Below are positions 37,279 through 46,704 of a stretch of 64,000 nucleotides of DNA, one piece after another (within the stretch, counting starts at the first letter, position 1; each line of letters starts with the position of its first letter). The translations under genes were made by a program, and so were the position numbers. Source of the DNA: Roseibium polysiphoniae (lineage in GTDB: Bacteria; Pseudomonadota; Alphaproteobacteria; Rhizobiales; Stappiaceae); NCBI RefSeq assembly GCF_014842925.1, contig NZ_JACYXJ010000002.1:248001-312000 (forward strand). Reading direction: 5' to 3'. The notes under the pieces were generated by a model. It was not told the origin of the DNA. It saw only the letters and a program-made list of their open reading frames with translations, and did not search any database.

Positions 37279-38484
37279 ATGCTTGGACTTAACAAAAAAG
37301 ACACTTCGCTCTTCTTACTCGTGCTTGCGCTCGTGGTGTTTGCTCCGCTCCTGTTGAATCCGTTCCCGGAAGGCTCGGAGCTGGCGCAATTCAATGCAGG
37401 CTATCCGGATCTGATGCAGCGTTTCCTGATCTTCGGGATCTTCGCTGTCGGCTTCAACATCCTCTTCGGCCTCACCGGCTACCTCAGCTTTGGCCATGCG
37501 GCTTTCCTGGGTGTGGGTTCCTACGCCGGTGTCTGGATGATGAAGCTGCTGACCATGAATGTCATTCCGGCGATCTTCATGTCGGTGGTCTTTGCGGGTC
37601 TGTTCTCCCTGCTGGTCGGGTACATTTCCCTGCGGCGTTCAGGCATCTACTTCTCGATCCTGACCCTTGCCTTTGCGCAGATGTCGTTTTCGCTGGCCTA
37701 TTCAGTCCTGACGCCGATCACCAACGGGGAAACCGGGCTGCAACTGGCCCTGAATGACCCGCGTGTCCTTGGAGTCAGCCAGGTGGACGGTTCGATCCCT
37801 GCGGCAAACTTCTTCGGCATTGCAATGCGTGACAGTTTCGAACTGAGCATGGGCGGCTGGCTCTTCACGTTCAATGCTGGCTACTATCTGTGTGCGGTTG
37901 TGATGATGGTCGCATTCTATGTGGCAATCCGGATCTTCCGCTCGCCCTTTGGCATGATGCTGCGGGCCGTGAAGTCCAACCAGCAGCGGATGAATTTCAC
38001 CGGATTGAACTCCAAGCCCTACACGCTGGCAGCCTTTGTCATATCCGGAATGTATGCCGGGTTGGCCGGGGGGCTCATGGTGGCGATGGACCCGCTTGCA
38101 GGTGCGGAGCGCATGCAGTGGACAGCATCCGGTGAGGTCGTTCTGATGACGATCCTCGGCGGTGCGGGGACCTTGATCGGGCCGGTGCTCGGGGCAGGCT
38201 TCATCAAGTACTGCGAGAACATCTTCTCCAAGATCAATGACAACATTCTCTATGATTGGTTCGCGGGCCTTCCCGAAGGCCTTGCCGACTTCCTGGTGTT
38301 CGTCATTCATCCCTTCATCGGCAAGGGCTGGCATTTGACCCTTGGCATCATGTTCATGCTGATCGTCATCTTCCTGCCGGGCGGCATCATGGAAGGCTTC
38401 GAGAGGATTGGCCGGCTGTTCAAGCGCAAGCCGTCGTCCGGCGAGAGCGTCAGTGCCAAAACGTCGACCACGCCAGCTGAATAA
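37279..38484 (+). CDS. livM: Branched-chain amino acid-type ABC transporter, permease LivM
   Basis: The 401-residue inner-membrane permease has about ten helices. [19 protein letters not shown] near residue 61 is the LivM signature, and [18 protein letters not shown] near 295 is the coupling region. It starts 3 bases after the livH stop and pairs with it to form the channel. The C-terminal tail (about 370-401) is hydrophilic and Ser/Thr-rich. Confidence 0.87.
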   Translation: MLGLNKKDTSLFLLVLALVVFAPLLLNPFPEGSELAQFNAGYPDLMQRFLIFGIFAVGFNILFGLTGYLSFGHAAFLGVGSYAGVWMMKLLTMNVIPAIFMSVVFAGLFSLLVGYISLRRSGIYFSILTLAFAQMSFSLAYSVLTPITNGETGLQLALNDPRVLGVSQVDGSIPAANFFGIAMRDSFELSMGGWLFTFNAGYYLCAVVMMVAFYVAIRIFRSPFGMMLRAVKSNQQRMNFTGLNSKPYTLAAFVISGMYAGLAGGLMVAMDPLAGAERMQWTASGEVVLMTILGGAGTLIGPVLGAGFIKYCENIFSKINDNILYDWFAGLPEGLADFLVFVIHPFIGKGWHLTLGIMFMLIVIFLPGGIMEGFERIGRLFKRKPSSGESVSAKTSTTPAE

Positions 38485-38495
38485 GGTGAACTGAT

Positions 38496-39251
38496 ATGGA
38501 AATCCTCAAAGTCGAGGGTGTGAACAAGTCGTTCGGCGGACTGCGTGCTCTCAACAATGTCAACTTCAAGGTGGAAGAAGGCACGGTTCACGCGATCATT
38601 GGACCGAACGGTGCCGGCAAGTCGACCTTTCTCAACTGCATGATCGGCCGTCTGGTGCCTGATACAGGAACCGTGATGTTCGGGGACGTTTCCCTGACCG
38701 GCATGAAGCCGCACCAGATCAACCAGGTGGGTGTGTCGCGCGTGTTTCAGACGCCGGAAATCTTCGGCGATCTGACCTTGCTGGAAAACGTCATGATCCC
38801 GACGCTAGCTAAGCGCGACGGAGAGTTCGCTCTTCATGCCTTCGTTCGCGTTGATCAAGATACGGAAGTGCGCGACAAGGCCCTGCACATGTTGGAGGAC
38901 GTCGGCCTGGTTGAAAAGCGGGAGATGGTCGCCAACAGCCTTTCGCGCGGCGACAAGCGGCGTCTCGAGCTGGCGATGTGCTTGTCACAGGACCCCAAGC
39001 TTCTTCTTCTGGATGAGCCTACCGCGGGCATGTCCCGAGCTGACACCAACAACACAATCGATCTCCTGAAGCGGATCGGCGATCGCGGGATCACCAAGGT
39101 GGTCATTGAACACGATATGCACGTTGTGTTTTCGCTTGCCCAGAAGGTGACTGTGCTCGCCCAGGGCGCGATCATTGCAGAAGGTAAGCCGGAAGACATC
39201 AAGGGCGATCCGCGCGTTCAGGAAGCCTATCTCGGAGGAGCGCATCTATGA
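38496..39251 (+). CDS. livG: Branched-chain amino acid-type ABC transporter, ATPase LivG
   Basis: The 251-residue ATPase has Walker A GPNGAGKST near residue 35, and LLLLDEPTAGMS near 167 (Walker B). The signature is unusual: SLSRGDKRRLELAMCL near 146 has R in place of the second G of LSGGxxR. This form is found in some LivG-like proteins and is probably still functional. The start overlaps the next gene's start by four bases (39248-39251). AGGTGA precedes the ATG. Confidence 0.85.
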   Translation: MEILKVEGVNKSFGGLRALNNVNFKVEEGTVHAIIGPNGAGKSTFLNCMIGRLVPDTGTVMFGDVSLTGMKPHQINQVGVSRVFQTPEIFGDLTLLENVMIPTLAKRDGEFALHAFVRVDQDTEVRDKALHMLEDVGLVEKREMVANSLSRGDKRRLELAMCLSQDPKLLLLDEPTAGMSRADTNNTIDLLKRIGDRGITKVVIEHDMHVVFSLAQKVTVLAQGAIIAEGKPEDIKGDPRVQEAYLGGAHL

Positions 39252-40027
39252 GCGTTATCGACGATCAACTTGCCGGCAAGACTGCGCCGGGCATCAAGCC
39301 GGTCAAGCCGCAGGGCGGCGCACCTGCGTTCTTTTCCGCTTGGGATATGCACGCCTACTATGGCGAGAGCTACATCGTTCAGGGCGTCAACTTTGATGTG
39401 CGTGAAGGCGAAATCCTTGCCCTTCTCGGCCGGAACGGTGCGGGCAAGACCTCGACCTTGCGGACGATTGCGCGCATGGATGATCCGCAGCTGACCCATG
39501 GCGAGATCTGGCTTGATCATAAGCCGCTTCATGAAATGAAGAGCTTTGAAGCGGCCCAGGTCGGTGTCGGCCTCGTCCCGGAAGACCGGCGGATCATTTC
39601 CGGCCTGACGGTGCAGGAAAATCTGGAGCTCTCCCAGATTGCGGAGCCCAAGGGCTGGTCCATCGAGCGGATCTATGACCATTTCCCGCGTCTTGCGGAG
39701 CGCCGCAATCAGGAAGGCACGACCATGTCCGGCGGTGAGCAGCAGATGCTCGCCCTGGCGCGTGTTCTTGCCCGCGATATCAAGCTGTTGTTGCTGGATG
39801 AGCCCTACGAAGGGCTGGCGCCGGTGATCGTTCAGGAAATCGAGCGCATTCTGGAGGGGGTCAAGGAGCTTGGCATCACCACCATTATCGTCGAGCAGAA
39901 CGCCATCGCTGCGCTTCACCTTGCGGACCGTGCCGTGATTCTCGACATGGGCGAGGTGGTTTTTGACGGCGCCGCTCAGGAGGTGCTCGACAATGCGGAG
40001 CTGAGGCACGAGTATCTGGCGATCTGA
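39248..40027 (+). CDS. livF: Branched-chain amino acid-type ABC transporter, ATPase LivF
   Basis: The 259-residue ATPase has Walker A GRNGAGKTS near residue 60, the full signature MSGGEQQMLALARVL near 160, and Walker B LLLLDEPYEGLAP near 181. An extra N-terminal 30 residues (GKTAPGIKPVKPQGGAP) precede the domain. Four-base overlap with livG suggests coupling. It is the last gene of livKHMGF and is followed by a strong terminator. Confidence 0.87.
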   Translation: MSVIDDQLAGKTAPGIKPVKPQGGAPAFFSAWDMHAYYGESYIVQGVNFDVREGEILALLGRNGAGKTSTLRTIARMDDPQLTHGEIWLDHKPLHEMKSFEAAQVGVGLVPEDRRIISGLTVQENLELSQIAEPKGWSIERIYDHFPRLAERRNQEGTTMSGGEQQMLALARVLARDIKLLLLDEPYEGLAPVIVQEIERILEGVKELGITTIIVEQNAIAALHLADRAVILDMGEVVFDGAAQEVLDNAELRHEYLAI

Positions 40028-40058
40028 TCGCCTGCGACTCTGTTGTTCCCAATCATGA

Positions 40059-40087
40059 GCCGGCGTCGATCAGACGCCGGCTTTTTT
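40059..40087 (+). terminator. Rho-independent terminator after livF
   Basis: A perfect 9-base-pair stem (GCCGGCGTC / GACGCCGGC) with a five-base loop is followed directly by TTTTTT. It lies 32 bases past the livF stop. Confidence 0.9.
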
Positions 40088-40133
40088 CGTGTCGGTCTTC
40101 ACGCCCGTCAGATCATCCGCTTGAGGACGCTCC

Positions 40134-41090
40134 ATGCTGCTGCTTTCGCAGGAAGAAACCCTTAAGGCCCTGCCATTCCTCGCGCTGGTTGATGCGCTTG
40201 ATGCCATGTTCAAGAGCGGCTGTGAAATGCCCGTCCGCCACCACCATGACATGGCGGTTCCGGGGGAACCCGATGCGACGATGCTGCTGATGCCAGCCTG
40301 GGTGCCCGGGGCGTTTGCTGGTGTGAAGATCGTCAATGTGATGCCTGGAAACTCCGGCAGGGGCCTGCCGGCGATCTCTGCGGAATATCTTCTGTCAGAT
40401 GCGCGGACAGGTGAAATGCTGGCGATGATCAACGGCGGTGAGTTGACCGCCCGCCGCACGGCTGCGGCATCGGCATTGGCGGCGCGCTATCTTGCCCGCA
40501 AAGACGCGAGCCATCTTGTCGTGGCGGGAACGGGAAGGGTGGCCCTGAATCTGGTTGGTGCGCATTTGGCGGTGCGGCCGATCACGCGTGTGACGTTCTG
40601 GGGGCGCAGTCTGGACAAGGCGCAGGCACTTGCTGCTGAGGCGTCAGCGCTTTACGGGATCACGGTTGAGGGCACGTCAGATCTCGAACAAGCCGTGCGC
40701 GCAGCGGACATCGTCAGTGCCGCGACCCTGTCGAAAGATCCCTTGATCCTGGGGGAGTGGCTGCAGCCAGGAACACACGTCGACCTTGTTGGCGCCTTCA
40801 AGCCTTCCATGCGGGAGAGTGACGACGAGGCGGTGCGCCGGGCCAGTGTCTTTGTTGATACGCGCGAGGGCTGCACCAAGGAGGGGGGCGATATCTCCCA
40901 GCCCCTGGCATCCGGCGTCCTGAGACCGTCGGACATCAAGGCCGACCTCCATGACCTTGCGCAAGGGCTGCACAAGGGCCGCGTGGATGATGAAGAGATA
41001 ACCCTTTTCAAATCAGTTGGGGCGGCGCTTGAAGATCTCGCCGGTGCAATTCTTGCCTATAGGACTGTGGCATCGGCTGCCGCGTCATGA
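40134..41090 (+). CDS. Ornithine cyclodeaminase / delta-1-pyrroline-2-carboxylate reductase family
   Basis: The 318-residue protein has the mu-crystallin/OCD fold: MPGNSGRGLPAISAEYLLSD near residue 64, GGELTARRTAAASALAARYL near 101, and a Rossmann motif LVVAGTGRVALNLVGAHL near 126. In many bacteria such members reduce cyclic imino acids (for example after hydroxyproline or proline analogue breakdown) rather than cyclise ornithine. Which reaction applies here is open. It begins 47 bases after the livF terminator. Confidence 0.78.
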   Translation: MLLLSQEETLKALPFLALVDALDAMFKSGCEMPVRHHHDMAVPGEPDATMLLMPAWVPGAFAGVKIVNVMPGNSGRGLPAISAEYLLSDARTGEMLAMINGGELTARRTAAASALAARYLARKDASHLVVAGTGRVALNLVGAHLAVRPITRVTFWGRSLDKAQALAAEASALYGITVEGTSDLEQAVRAADIVSAATLSKDPLILGEWLQPGTHVDLVGAFKPSMRESDDEAVRRASVFVDTREGCTKEGGDISQPLASGVLRPSDIKADLHDLAQGLHKGRVDDEEITLFKSVGAALEDLAGAILAYRTVASAAAS

Positions 41091-41124
41091 GGATCTCCGT
41101 TCTGCAAAGCTGAGATGGGATGCA

Positions 41125-42228
41125 ATGAACAGTATCAAGATGGAAAGTGCCTCGATCGCCGGCTTTTTGCTGTTTGGTGCATTTCTGTATGTTGGCGACG
41201 CGATTGATCCGGCCCAGATCGGTCTAGGCGGTTCGCTTGGCGTTCTCGCGGTTCTCTTTGCCGGGATGATGTGGTGTGCATTTTCGGTCGTGCGCCATGC
41301 GGAATGTCTGGCGACGCTGTTGGGAGAACCCTATGGCACCTTGATCCTGACCCTCGCTGTCATAGGCATAGAGGTTGCCCTGATTTCAGCAGTTATGCTG
41401 TCCGGAGATGCCAAGCCCACCCTCGCGCGCGAAACCATGTTCTCGGTGGTGATGATCGTCCTGAACGGCCTGGTCGGCCTTTGCCTTCTGGTGGGAGGGC
41501 TGCGCCATCGGAACCAGACCTACAATCTGCAGGGTGCAAATGCATTTCTGTCGGTCCTGATCCCTTTGGCTATCTTTGCGCTGGTGTTGCCGAGAGTGAC
41601 CCATTCCGCGCCAGGCGGACAACTGTCAAACCTGCAGGCCGGGTTTGAAATCATTATGTCCCTGGTTCTCTATGGTGTTTTTCTGGCTATACAGACCAAG
41701 ACACATAGCGACATCTTTCGCCAGCCAAACGCCAGAGACGATGACCACGCACACGGCGACCTGCTCCTACGCAGCATTCCCTTTCACGTGGTGGGGCTGT
41801 TTGCAGCGCTTTTGCCGATTATTCTGCTGTCAAAGAAACTGGCGCTTTACGCCGATTTCGGAATTGAGGGAATTGGGGCGCCCTTGGCTCTCGGAGGGTT
41901 CTTGGTCGCCGCTCTGATTCTGATGCCCGAGGGCTTGAGTGCGCTTCAATCTGCCAGGGAAAACAAGCTGCAGCGGGCGGTCAATATTTGTCTCGGCTCT
42001 GCGGTTGCTACGATCGGCCTGACGGTGCCTGCAGTTCTGGTAATCGGCTATATCACTAATGAGCCGATTGAGCTGGGCCTGGAGATCGCCGACATCGTAT
42101 TGCTGGTTCTGACCCTGGTTGTCAGCATTGTCACTTTCGCTAGTCGTTCAACGAATTATCTGCAGGGTGCAGTTCACCTGACGCTCTTTGCAGCTTACGT
42201 CATGATGATTTTCGACTTGTCCAGCTAA
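41125..42228 (+). CDS. Calcium/sodium:proton antiporter (ChaA/Cax type)
   Basis: The protein of about 367 residues has roughly ten hydrophobic helices with the two repeats of the cation/Ca exchanger family: VVRHAECLATLLGEPYGTLILTL near residue 59, and PEGLSALQSARENKLQRAVNICLGSAVATIG near 271. The acidic pair (GE...E and PEG) is in the ion-binding positions. It should expel Ca2+ or Na+ in exchange for protons at the inner membrane. I chose ATG 41125, because upstream in-frame sequence lies inside the previous gene. Confidence 0.8.
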   Translation: MNSIKMESASIAGFLLFGAFLYVGDAIDPAQIGLGGSLGVLAVLFAGMMWCAFSVVRHAECLATLLGEPYGTLILTLAVIGIEVALISAVMLSGDAKPTLARETMFSVVMIVLNGLVGLCLLVGGLRHRNQTYNLQGANAFLSVLIPLAIFALVLPRVTHSAPGGQLSNLQAGFEIIMSLVLYGVFLAIQTKTHSDIFRQPNARDDDHAHGDLLLRSIPFHVVGLFAALLPIILLSKKLALYADFGIEGIGAPLALGGFLVAALILMPEGLSALQSARENKLQRAVNICLGSAVATIGLTVPAVLVIGYITNEPIELGLEIADIVLLVLTLVVSIVTFASRSTNYLQGAVHLTLFAAYVMMIFDLSS

Positions 42229-42272
42229 AGGCTTTTTGAACTTTATCCGAAACTGCTTTCGCGCGCCGAATA

Positions 42273-43127
42273 TCAGCCCAGTTCGAACGTGGTGATGCCG
42301 AAGGTGCGCTCCAGCGGCAGGTCAGGTGCTTGGCCCTTGTACATTCTGGCGGTTTCGAACACGGGGGACAACTCATGACGCTCTGCCAGCTCGAGGGCTG
42401 CCTGGTTGGGCTCGGGCGTGTCCAGATAGACCGTCTGTCCCTTGGCCTGTCCAGCAAGCGCCCGGAACAGCGTGTCGGCGATTTCAGGAGTGTCGGCAAA
42501 CAGAGGGCCGACCTTGAAGCCATCATCGCATTGGCGGATGACACCATAGCCCTTGACTACGCCGTCGTCGACGAAGGCGAAGCCGCGCCGGCTCGACACC
42601 ATGGGCGCGCACCAGAGCTTTAGAAAACCGGCTCGGTCGCCACCTGAAAAGTCTTGGTCATAGTCGCGGATCGAGGGAAAGATGCCCTGGCCAAGCGGAG
42701 AGAGCCGCGGGTCCATCGGTGTGTCCGTCATGGCGATGCCGCTTTGGCGGATGTTGCGATGGGCCAGATCAAAGCCGGATGTGCGGTAGTTATCCTGCTG
42801 ATCGACCACGCCATCGAGGCCGATTGTCCGTGCGCCGAGATAGGCAATTGCGTGTTTCCAGATGGCGATGCCATAGCCCTTGCCGCGGTGTTCCGGTCGG
42901 CAGATGTAAAAGCCGATGAAGCCGTAATCGTCGCCGTAGCGAATGCCGGAGATGCAGGCCACCGGCTCGCCCTCGTTCCAGGCCATGAAAAGCCCGCTGG
43001 GATCGGCCGTTCGAAAAGGCTCGAGATCATCCAGACCGGGATTCCAGCCTTCTTCCGCGGCCCAAGACAGGGCGCGCTTCAGATCGGCTTCGCTCATGAC
43101 ACGGATATCGAGCGCGGTATCGATCAT
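42273..43127 (-). CDS. GNAT family N-acetyltransferase, two-domain
   Basis: The protein of about 284 residues has an N-terminal GNAT domain with FYICRPEHRGKGYGIAIWKHA near residue 71, which holds the acetyl-CoA loop, and a C-terminal domain (about 160-284) with GFAFVDDGVVKGYGVIR. The two-domain arrangement resembles YitH/acetyltransf_18-type proteins. AGGAG lies eight bases before ATG 43127, so the upstream codons to 43193 are excluded. Substrate unknown. Confidence 0.78.
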   Translation of the reverse strand: MIDTALDIRVMSEADLKRALSWAAEEGWNPGLDDLEPFRTADPSGLFMAWNEGEPVACISGIRYGDDYGFIGFYICRPEHRGKGYGIAIWKHAIAYLGARTIGLDGVVDQQDNYRTSGFDLAHRNIRQSGIAMTDTPMDPRLSPLGQGIFPSIRDYDQDFSGGDRAGFLKLWCAPMVSSRRGFAFVDDGVVKGYGVIRQCDDGFKVGPLFADTPEIADTLFRALAGQAKGQTVYLDTPEPNQAALELAERHELSPVFETARMYKGQAPDLPLERTFGITTFELG

Positions 43128-43275
43128 CAAAATGGCTCCTGGAAATGAATTGCGCGTGTGAACCACGCCTGTCCATTGATAGGCGCGCTGCAACGATCAG
43201 GTCAATTGAGGAAACGCGTTAGATCGCGTCGAGCCGGCCGAGGGCAACACTGAATATTATAAAGGGGAGGGGAAG

Positions 43276-43350
43276 TGGTACGCCCAAGGGGAATCGAACC
43301 CCTGTTTTCGCCGTGAAAGGGCGACGTCCTAACCGCTAGACGATGGGCGC
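43276..43350 (-). tRNA. tRNA-Glu (anticodon TTC)
   Basis: The 75-base minus-strand gene has a seven-pair acceptor stem (GCGCCCA with TGGGCGT, one G-T pair), an anticodon arm with the loop CTTTCAC and anticodon TTC, a T arm with GGTTCGATTCC, and an encoded CCA. The fold is complete. Confidence 0.93.
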
Positions 43351-43428
43351 ACAGTCGACGCAGTTGCGCCGTGGGAAGGCTTATAGGCAGATTTTTCGGC
43401 CGCTGCAAGTGGCATTTGATACAAAATG

Positions 43429-43454
43429 CACAGGCCCGGAGTTCCGGGCCTGTG
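43429..43454. terminator. Hairpin after glyoxalase I gene
   Basis: A perfect 12-base-pair stem (CACAGGCCCGGA / TCCGGGCCTGTG) with a two-base turn lies 33 bases past the gloA stop. On the minus strand it is followed by CATTTTG. It may also separate gloA from the tRNA gene. Confidence 0.6.
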
Positions 43455-43486
43455 CCGGTTTCACGACAGCTTGGAGCTATGCCGTC

Positions 43487-43927
43487 TTACCACTCGCCGG
43501 TGTTGGGCATGGAGGCCCAAGGTTCGGCCTTTTCAAGCGATTCACCCTTCTGCAGCAGCTCAAAGGAGATGCCGTCCGGTGACCGCACAAATGCCATCCG
43601 TCCATCGCGCGGCGGGCGGTTGATGGTGACGCCATTGTTCTGAAGATGGGCGCAGAATTCGTAGATGTTGTCGACTTCATAGGCCAGGTGACCGAAGTTG
43701 CGACCACCGCTGTATTCTTCCGGATCCCAGTTGTAGGTGAGTTCCAGGAGCGGTGCGCTGACAGACTTTCCGCTTTCGACGTCTTCGGACCCGGCCAGGA
43801 AGATCAGAGTGAACCGGCCGCCCTCGTTTTCGATGCGGCGGGTTTCAATCATGCCCATCTTGTTGCAGTAGAAATCGAGCGAAGCGTCGACGTCGGTGAC
43901 GCGGACCATGGTGTGCAAATAGCGCAT
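43487..43927 (-). CDS. gloA: Lactoylglutathione lyase (glyoxalase I)
   Basis: This metal-dependent enzyme converts the methylglyoxal-glutathione adduct to S-lactoylglutathione. The 146-residue protein starts MRYLHTMVRVTDVDASLDFY and carries the metal ligands His5, Glu in PLLELTYNW near 62, His in FGHLAYEV near 79, and Glu in SFELLQKG near 125. The length is normal. The frame upstream of ATG 43927 runs antisense to the sirtuin gene and is not family-like. The divergent sirtuin gene begins 55 bases away. Confidence 0.92.
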   Translation of the reverse strand: MRYLHTMVRVTDVDASLDFYCNKMGMIETRRIENEGGRFTLIFLAGSEDVESGKSVSAPLLELTYNWDPEEYSGGRNFGHLAYEVDNIYEFCAHLQNNGVTINRPPRDGRMAFVRSPDGISFELLQKGESLEKAEPWASMPNTGEW

Positions 43928-43982
43928 GGACTGTTCCCAGTTGATTTGGCGTGGTTGGAACCTGAAGGATAGGATCGCCACT

Positions 43983-44741
43983 ATGACAGAAATAACAGAA
44001 CTTGCCACCGCCCGGTCCACGTTGGCCGATCTCCTGAGCGAAGAGACCGGTCGTCTGGTGGTGTTGACGGGCGCCGGCATCTCGACCGAATCCGGGATAC
44101 CCGATTTTCGCTCGCCCGGCGGCATATGGTCCCGAATGGAACCGATTCAATACGGGGACTTTGTCTCCGACCCCGATCAGCGCGCCGAAGACTGGCGGCG
44201 ACGTTTTGAAATGAAGCGGATCTTTGATGAGGCGTCGCCCAATGCGGCTCACAAGGCTCTGGCGAGCCTGGCGCAGTCCGGCCGCCTGTCCTTGTTGATC
44301 ACGCAAAATGTGGATGGGCTGCATCAGCGCAGTGGTGTTCCCGAAGAGCTTCTCGTCGAGCTCCATGGCAACAGCACATATGCAAGCTGTCTTGAGTGCG
44401 GAGCGCGGGCAGACCTCGAACCGCAAAAGAAGATTGTTGCGGCCGAAGAAACGCCTCTTTGTCTGGAATGCGGCGGGCTCCTGAAGGCAGCTGTGGTCAG
44501 TTTTGGGCAGGCAATGCCGGCAGAGGCCATGGAAGAGGCAGCTCACGCGGCCCGCAGATCAGACCTTTTTCTGGTTGTCGGTTCCTCCCTTCTGGTTCAC
44601 CCGGCGGCAAAGCTTCCGGTCCTTGCAGCTCATGCAGGTGCGAGGCTTTGTATTTTGAACAGGGAGGAAACGCCGCTCGATGCGCTTGCCGACGTTGTGA
44701 TCCGAACGCCAATTGCCCAGACTTTCGAGGGTCTTATCTGA
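43983..44741 (+). CDS. cobB: NAD-dependent protein deacylase (sirtuin)
   Basis: The protein of about 252 residues has the sirtuin motifs: GAGISTESGIPDFRSPGG near residue 30, TQNVDGLHQRSG near 109, the active-site His in ELHGNS near 127, and the zinc Cys pairs in SCLECG and LCLECG. It removes acyl groups from protein lysines using NAD. The Y-x-x-R desuccinylase pair of E. coli CobB is not evident, so acyl preference is uncertain. The start is ATG 43983 next to AGGAT. Confidence 0.9.
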   Translation: MTEITELATARSTLADLLSEETGRLVVLTGAGISTESGIPDFRSPGGIWSRMEPIQYGDFVSDPDQRAEDWRRRFEMKRIFDEASPNAAHKALASLAQSGRLSLLITQNVDGLHQRSGVPEELLVELHGNSTYASCLECGARADLEPQKKIVAAEETPLCLECGGLLKAAVVSFGQAMPAEAMEEAAHAARRSDLFLVVGSSLLVHPAAKLPVLAAHAGARLCILNREETPLDALADVVIRTPIAQTFEGLI

Positions 44742-44904
44742 CATTTTGCTGCAGCCTGTGGAAATCGGCTGTGGTTAGTTGGACAATTTCTCTTCTCGCT
44801 TTGGGGCAGGGTGTTATCCTTTCGTTAGGAATCAACCGCTCGCTGAGTCGCTTTTGGAGCGCTGGCGGGTTGAAAGATGCGGACCAGACACGGGGCAATA
44901 GGCT

Positions 44905-45486
44905 ATGGGGGGCAAAACCTTTACGGATCCCCGCGCGATCGATACGGCAGAGGATGTTGCCGTTGACGTTATCGAGGTTGCGGGCTCTATAAAGTGGTTC
45001 GATGTTGCCAAAGGATATGGCTTCATTGTCCCGGACAGCGGTGAGGGAGACATCCTCCTTCACGTCACTTGCCTGAGAAGAGACGGCTATCAGACTGCCT
45101 ATGAAGGTGCTCGGGTCGTTTGTGAAGTTCTCGACAGGCCGCGTGGCTTGCAGGCATTCAGAATTCTCTCGATGGATGAATCAACGGCGCTTCATCCCTC
45201 TCAGCTGCCTCCTTCCAGAACGCATGTTCAGGTGGTGCCTGAGGGCGGGTTTGAGGCTGCAACAGTGAAGTGGTTCAACCGCGTCAAGGGCTTCGGCTTT
45301 CTCACCCAGGGCGAGGAAAGCGAAGACATCTTCATTCACATGGAGACCTTGCGCCGCTTTGGCATCACGGAACTCCGGCCGGGTCAGGAAGTCTTGGTTC
45401 GCTTCGGCATGGGCCCCAAGGGACGCATGGCGGCGGAGATCAGGCCGTCCGGCACGAGCGGTGTTCATATTCCCTCGTCTCACTAG
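44905..45486 (+). CDS. Tandem cold-shock-domain protein
   Basis: The 193-residue protein has two nucleic-acid-binding cold-shock domains. The first (about 27-90) has IKWFDVAKGYGFIVP and DILLHV; the second (about 115-180) has VKWFNRVKGFGFLT and DIFIHM. These are the RNP1 and RNP2 motifs. The tandem form is common in alphaproteobacteria and differs from the single-domain CspA. It likely binds RNA during stress or growth change. It is followed by a terminator and the DUF192 gene, a pairing I recall from related genomes. Confidence 0.88.
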   Translation: MGGKTFTDPRAIDTAEDVAVDVIEVAGSIKWFDVAKGYGFIVPDSGEGDILLHVTCLRRDGYQTAYEGARVVCEVLDRPRGLQAFRILSMDESTALHPSQLPPSRTHVQVVPEGGFEAATVKWFNRVKGFGFLTQGEESEDIFIHMETLRRFGITELRPGQEVLVRFGMGPKGRMAAEIRPSGTSGVHIPSSH

Positions 45487-45535
45487 GGCGCGTTCCAACG
45501 CAAGCGTTATTGGACCGAACGGGCGTCCAGATTTT

Positions 45536-45560
45536 AAGGTCGGCTTGGTCCGGCCTTTTT
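45536..45560 (+). terminator. Rho-independent terminator after cold-shock gene
   Basis: The stem AAGGTCGG / CCGGCCTT (8 pairs, one G-T) with a six-base loop is followed by TTT and then C. It lies 50 bases past the cold-shock gene. Confidence 0.65.
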
Positions 45561-45615
45561 CTTTGATCACTCGGTTTCCAAGCTTCATCAGGGCCTCTAT
45601 GCGTGGAGAAAACAC

Positions 45616-46119
45616 ATGGCGAACGTTCGAAAGTCCCCTGGCCTTGTCCTGAGCGCGGTAGGTGTAGGGCTTCTTGTTTGGCTCTTGTCATTTTTTTCGA
45701 TCGCGGGATCGAACGCGCAGAGCGCAGGCGAGTTGCCGGTCGAGGACCTGATGGTGATGAGCGGCGAGGAGAGCCATGCCTTCCGCGTCGAGGTTGCCAG
45801 CACCGATGCCCAAAGAGCGCAAGGACTGATGCACAGGGAGCAAATGGATGCCGACCATGGCATGTTGTTTGTCTTCGACGCCGAGGGGGAGCGCTATTTC
45901 TGGATGAAAGACACGCCGCTGTCGCTCGACATCATTTTTGCTGCTGCTGACGGCAAGATTGTTCGGATCGCCGAACGGACGACGCCTTTTTCCGAAAAAA
46001 TCATTCCCTCGCGGGGTGACGCCCGTTTTGTGCTCGAGCTTGTCGGCGGTACGAGCGAAAAGCTAAAGATATCAACAGGTGATCGTTTGATCTCGCCAGC
46101 GATTTTTCCTGAGGAATAG
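45616..46119 (+). CDS. DUF192 domain exported protein
   Basis: The 167-residue protein has a signal peptide or N-terminal anchor (about residues 8-35), followed by the DUF192 domain: RAQGLMHREQMDADHGMLFVFD near residue 67, FWMKDTPLSLDIIF near 95, and VLELVGGTSEKL near 138. The family has unknown function; a periplasmic role is likely. It lies downstream of the cold-shock gene. Confidence 0.83.
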   Translation: MANVRKSPGLVLSAVGVGLLVWLLSFFSIAGSNAQSAGELPVEDLMVMSGEESHAFRVEVASTDAQRAQGLMHREQMDADHGMLFVFDAEGERYFWMKDTPLSLDIIFAAADGKIVRIAERTTPFSEKIIPSRGDARFVLELVGGTSEKLKISTGDRLISPAIFPEE

Positions 46120-46248
46120 GCGCTTTTTGAGCAAATGAAGCTTCCGGATGGATACGGATCGGGGGATCATGTTGCGCTTCTTTGAAATGGCGTCTTGAAC
46201 TCGCCACCAAATTCAGTATACCGGGCCTCAGATGTTTCATCGATCCGT

Positions 46249-46325
<77 letters not shown>

Positions 46326-46704
46326 CTTCTCTCCTTAAAATTTTGAGATTCGCAACGAGCGGCACCTGTCTGGGCCGTCGCGGGATGTTTCATATTGTTT
46401 CTGCTTGTCGTTGTGCTTGGCAGCGTGGCGAGCCTCGGTTTCCTGTATCCATTCTGCCGGTGAAGAAAAGCCATCGAAGCACACCCTTGCATACAAGTTT
46501 TGCGCGAATTTTTTCCCGAATAAATATGGCAATGTATGCGAAATTGCTTTGTGCTCATTTTAAAAGCGCGAAATACCCTGCGTCATTCATCTATTTCGTT
46601 GAAGCATATCGCATTTTAGCAATTACAGCTTTTCTAGTGGCGCGAAGTTGAGCAACATGGCCGTCTGTATTGCAGTATGAGTTGCGTGGGGTAGTCTGGG
46701 GCAG
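46326..46704. other. Intergenic region after tRNA-Pro
   Basis: About 380 bases without a supported gene. The stretch 46480-46620 is richer in A and T than the average and may hold the promoter of the next gene. No repeat of the tRNA end that would mark an insertion site was seen. Confidence 0.4.
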
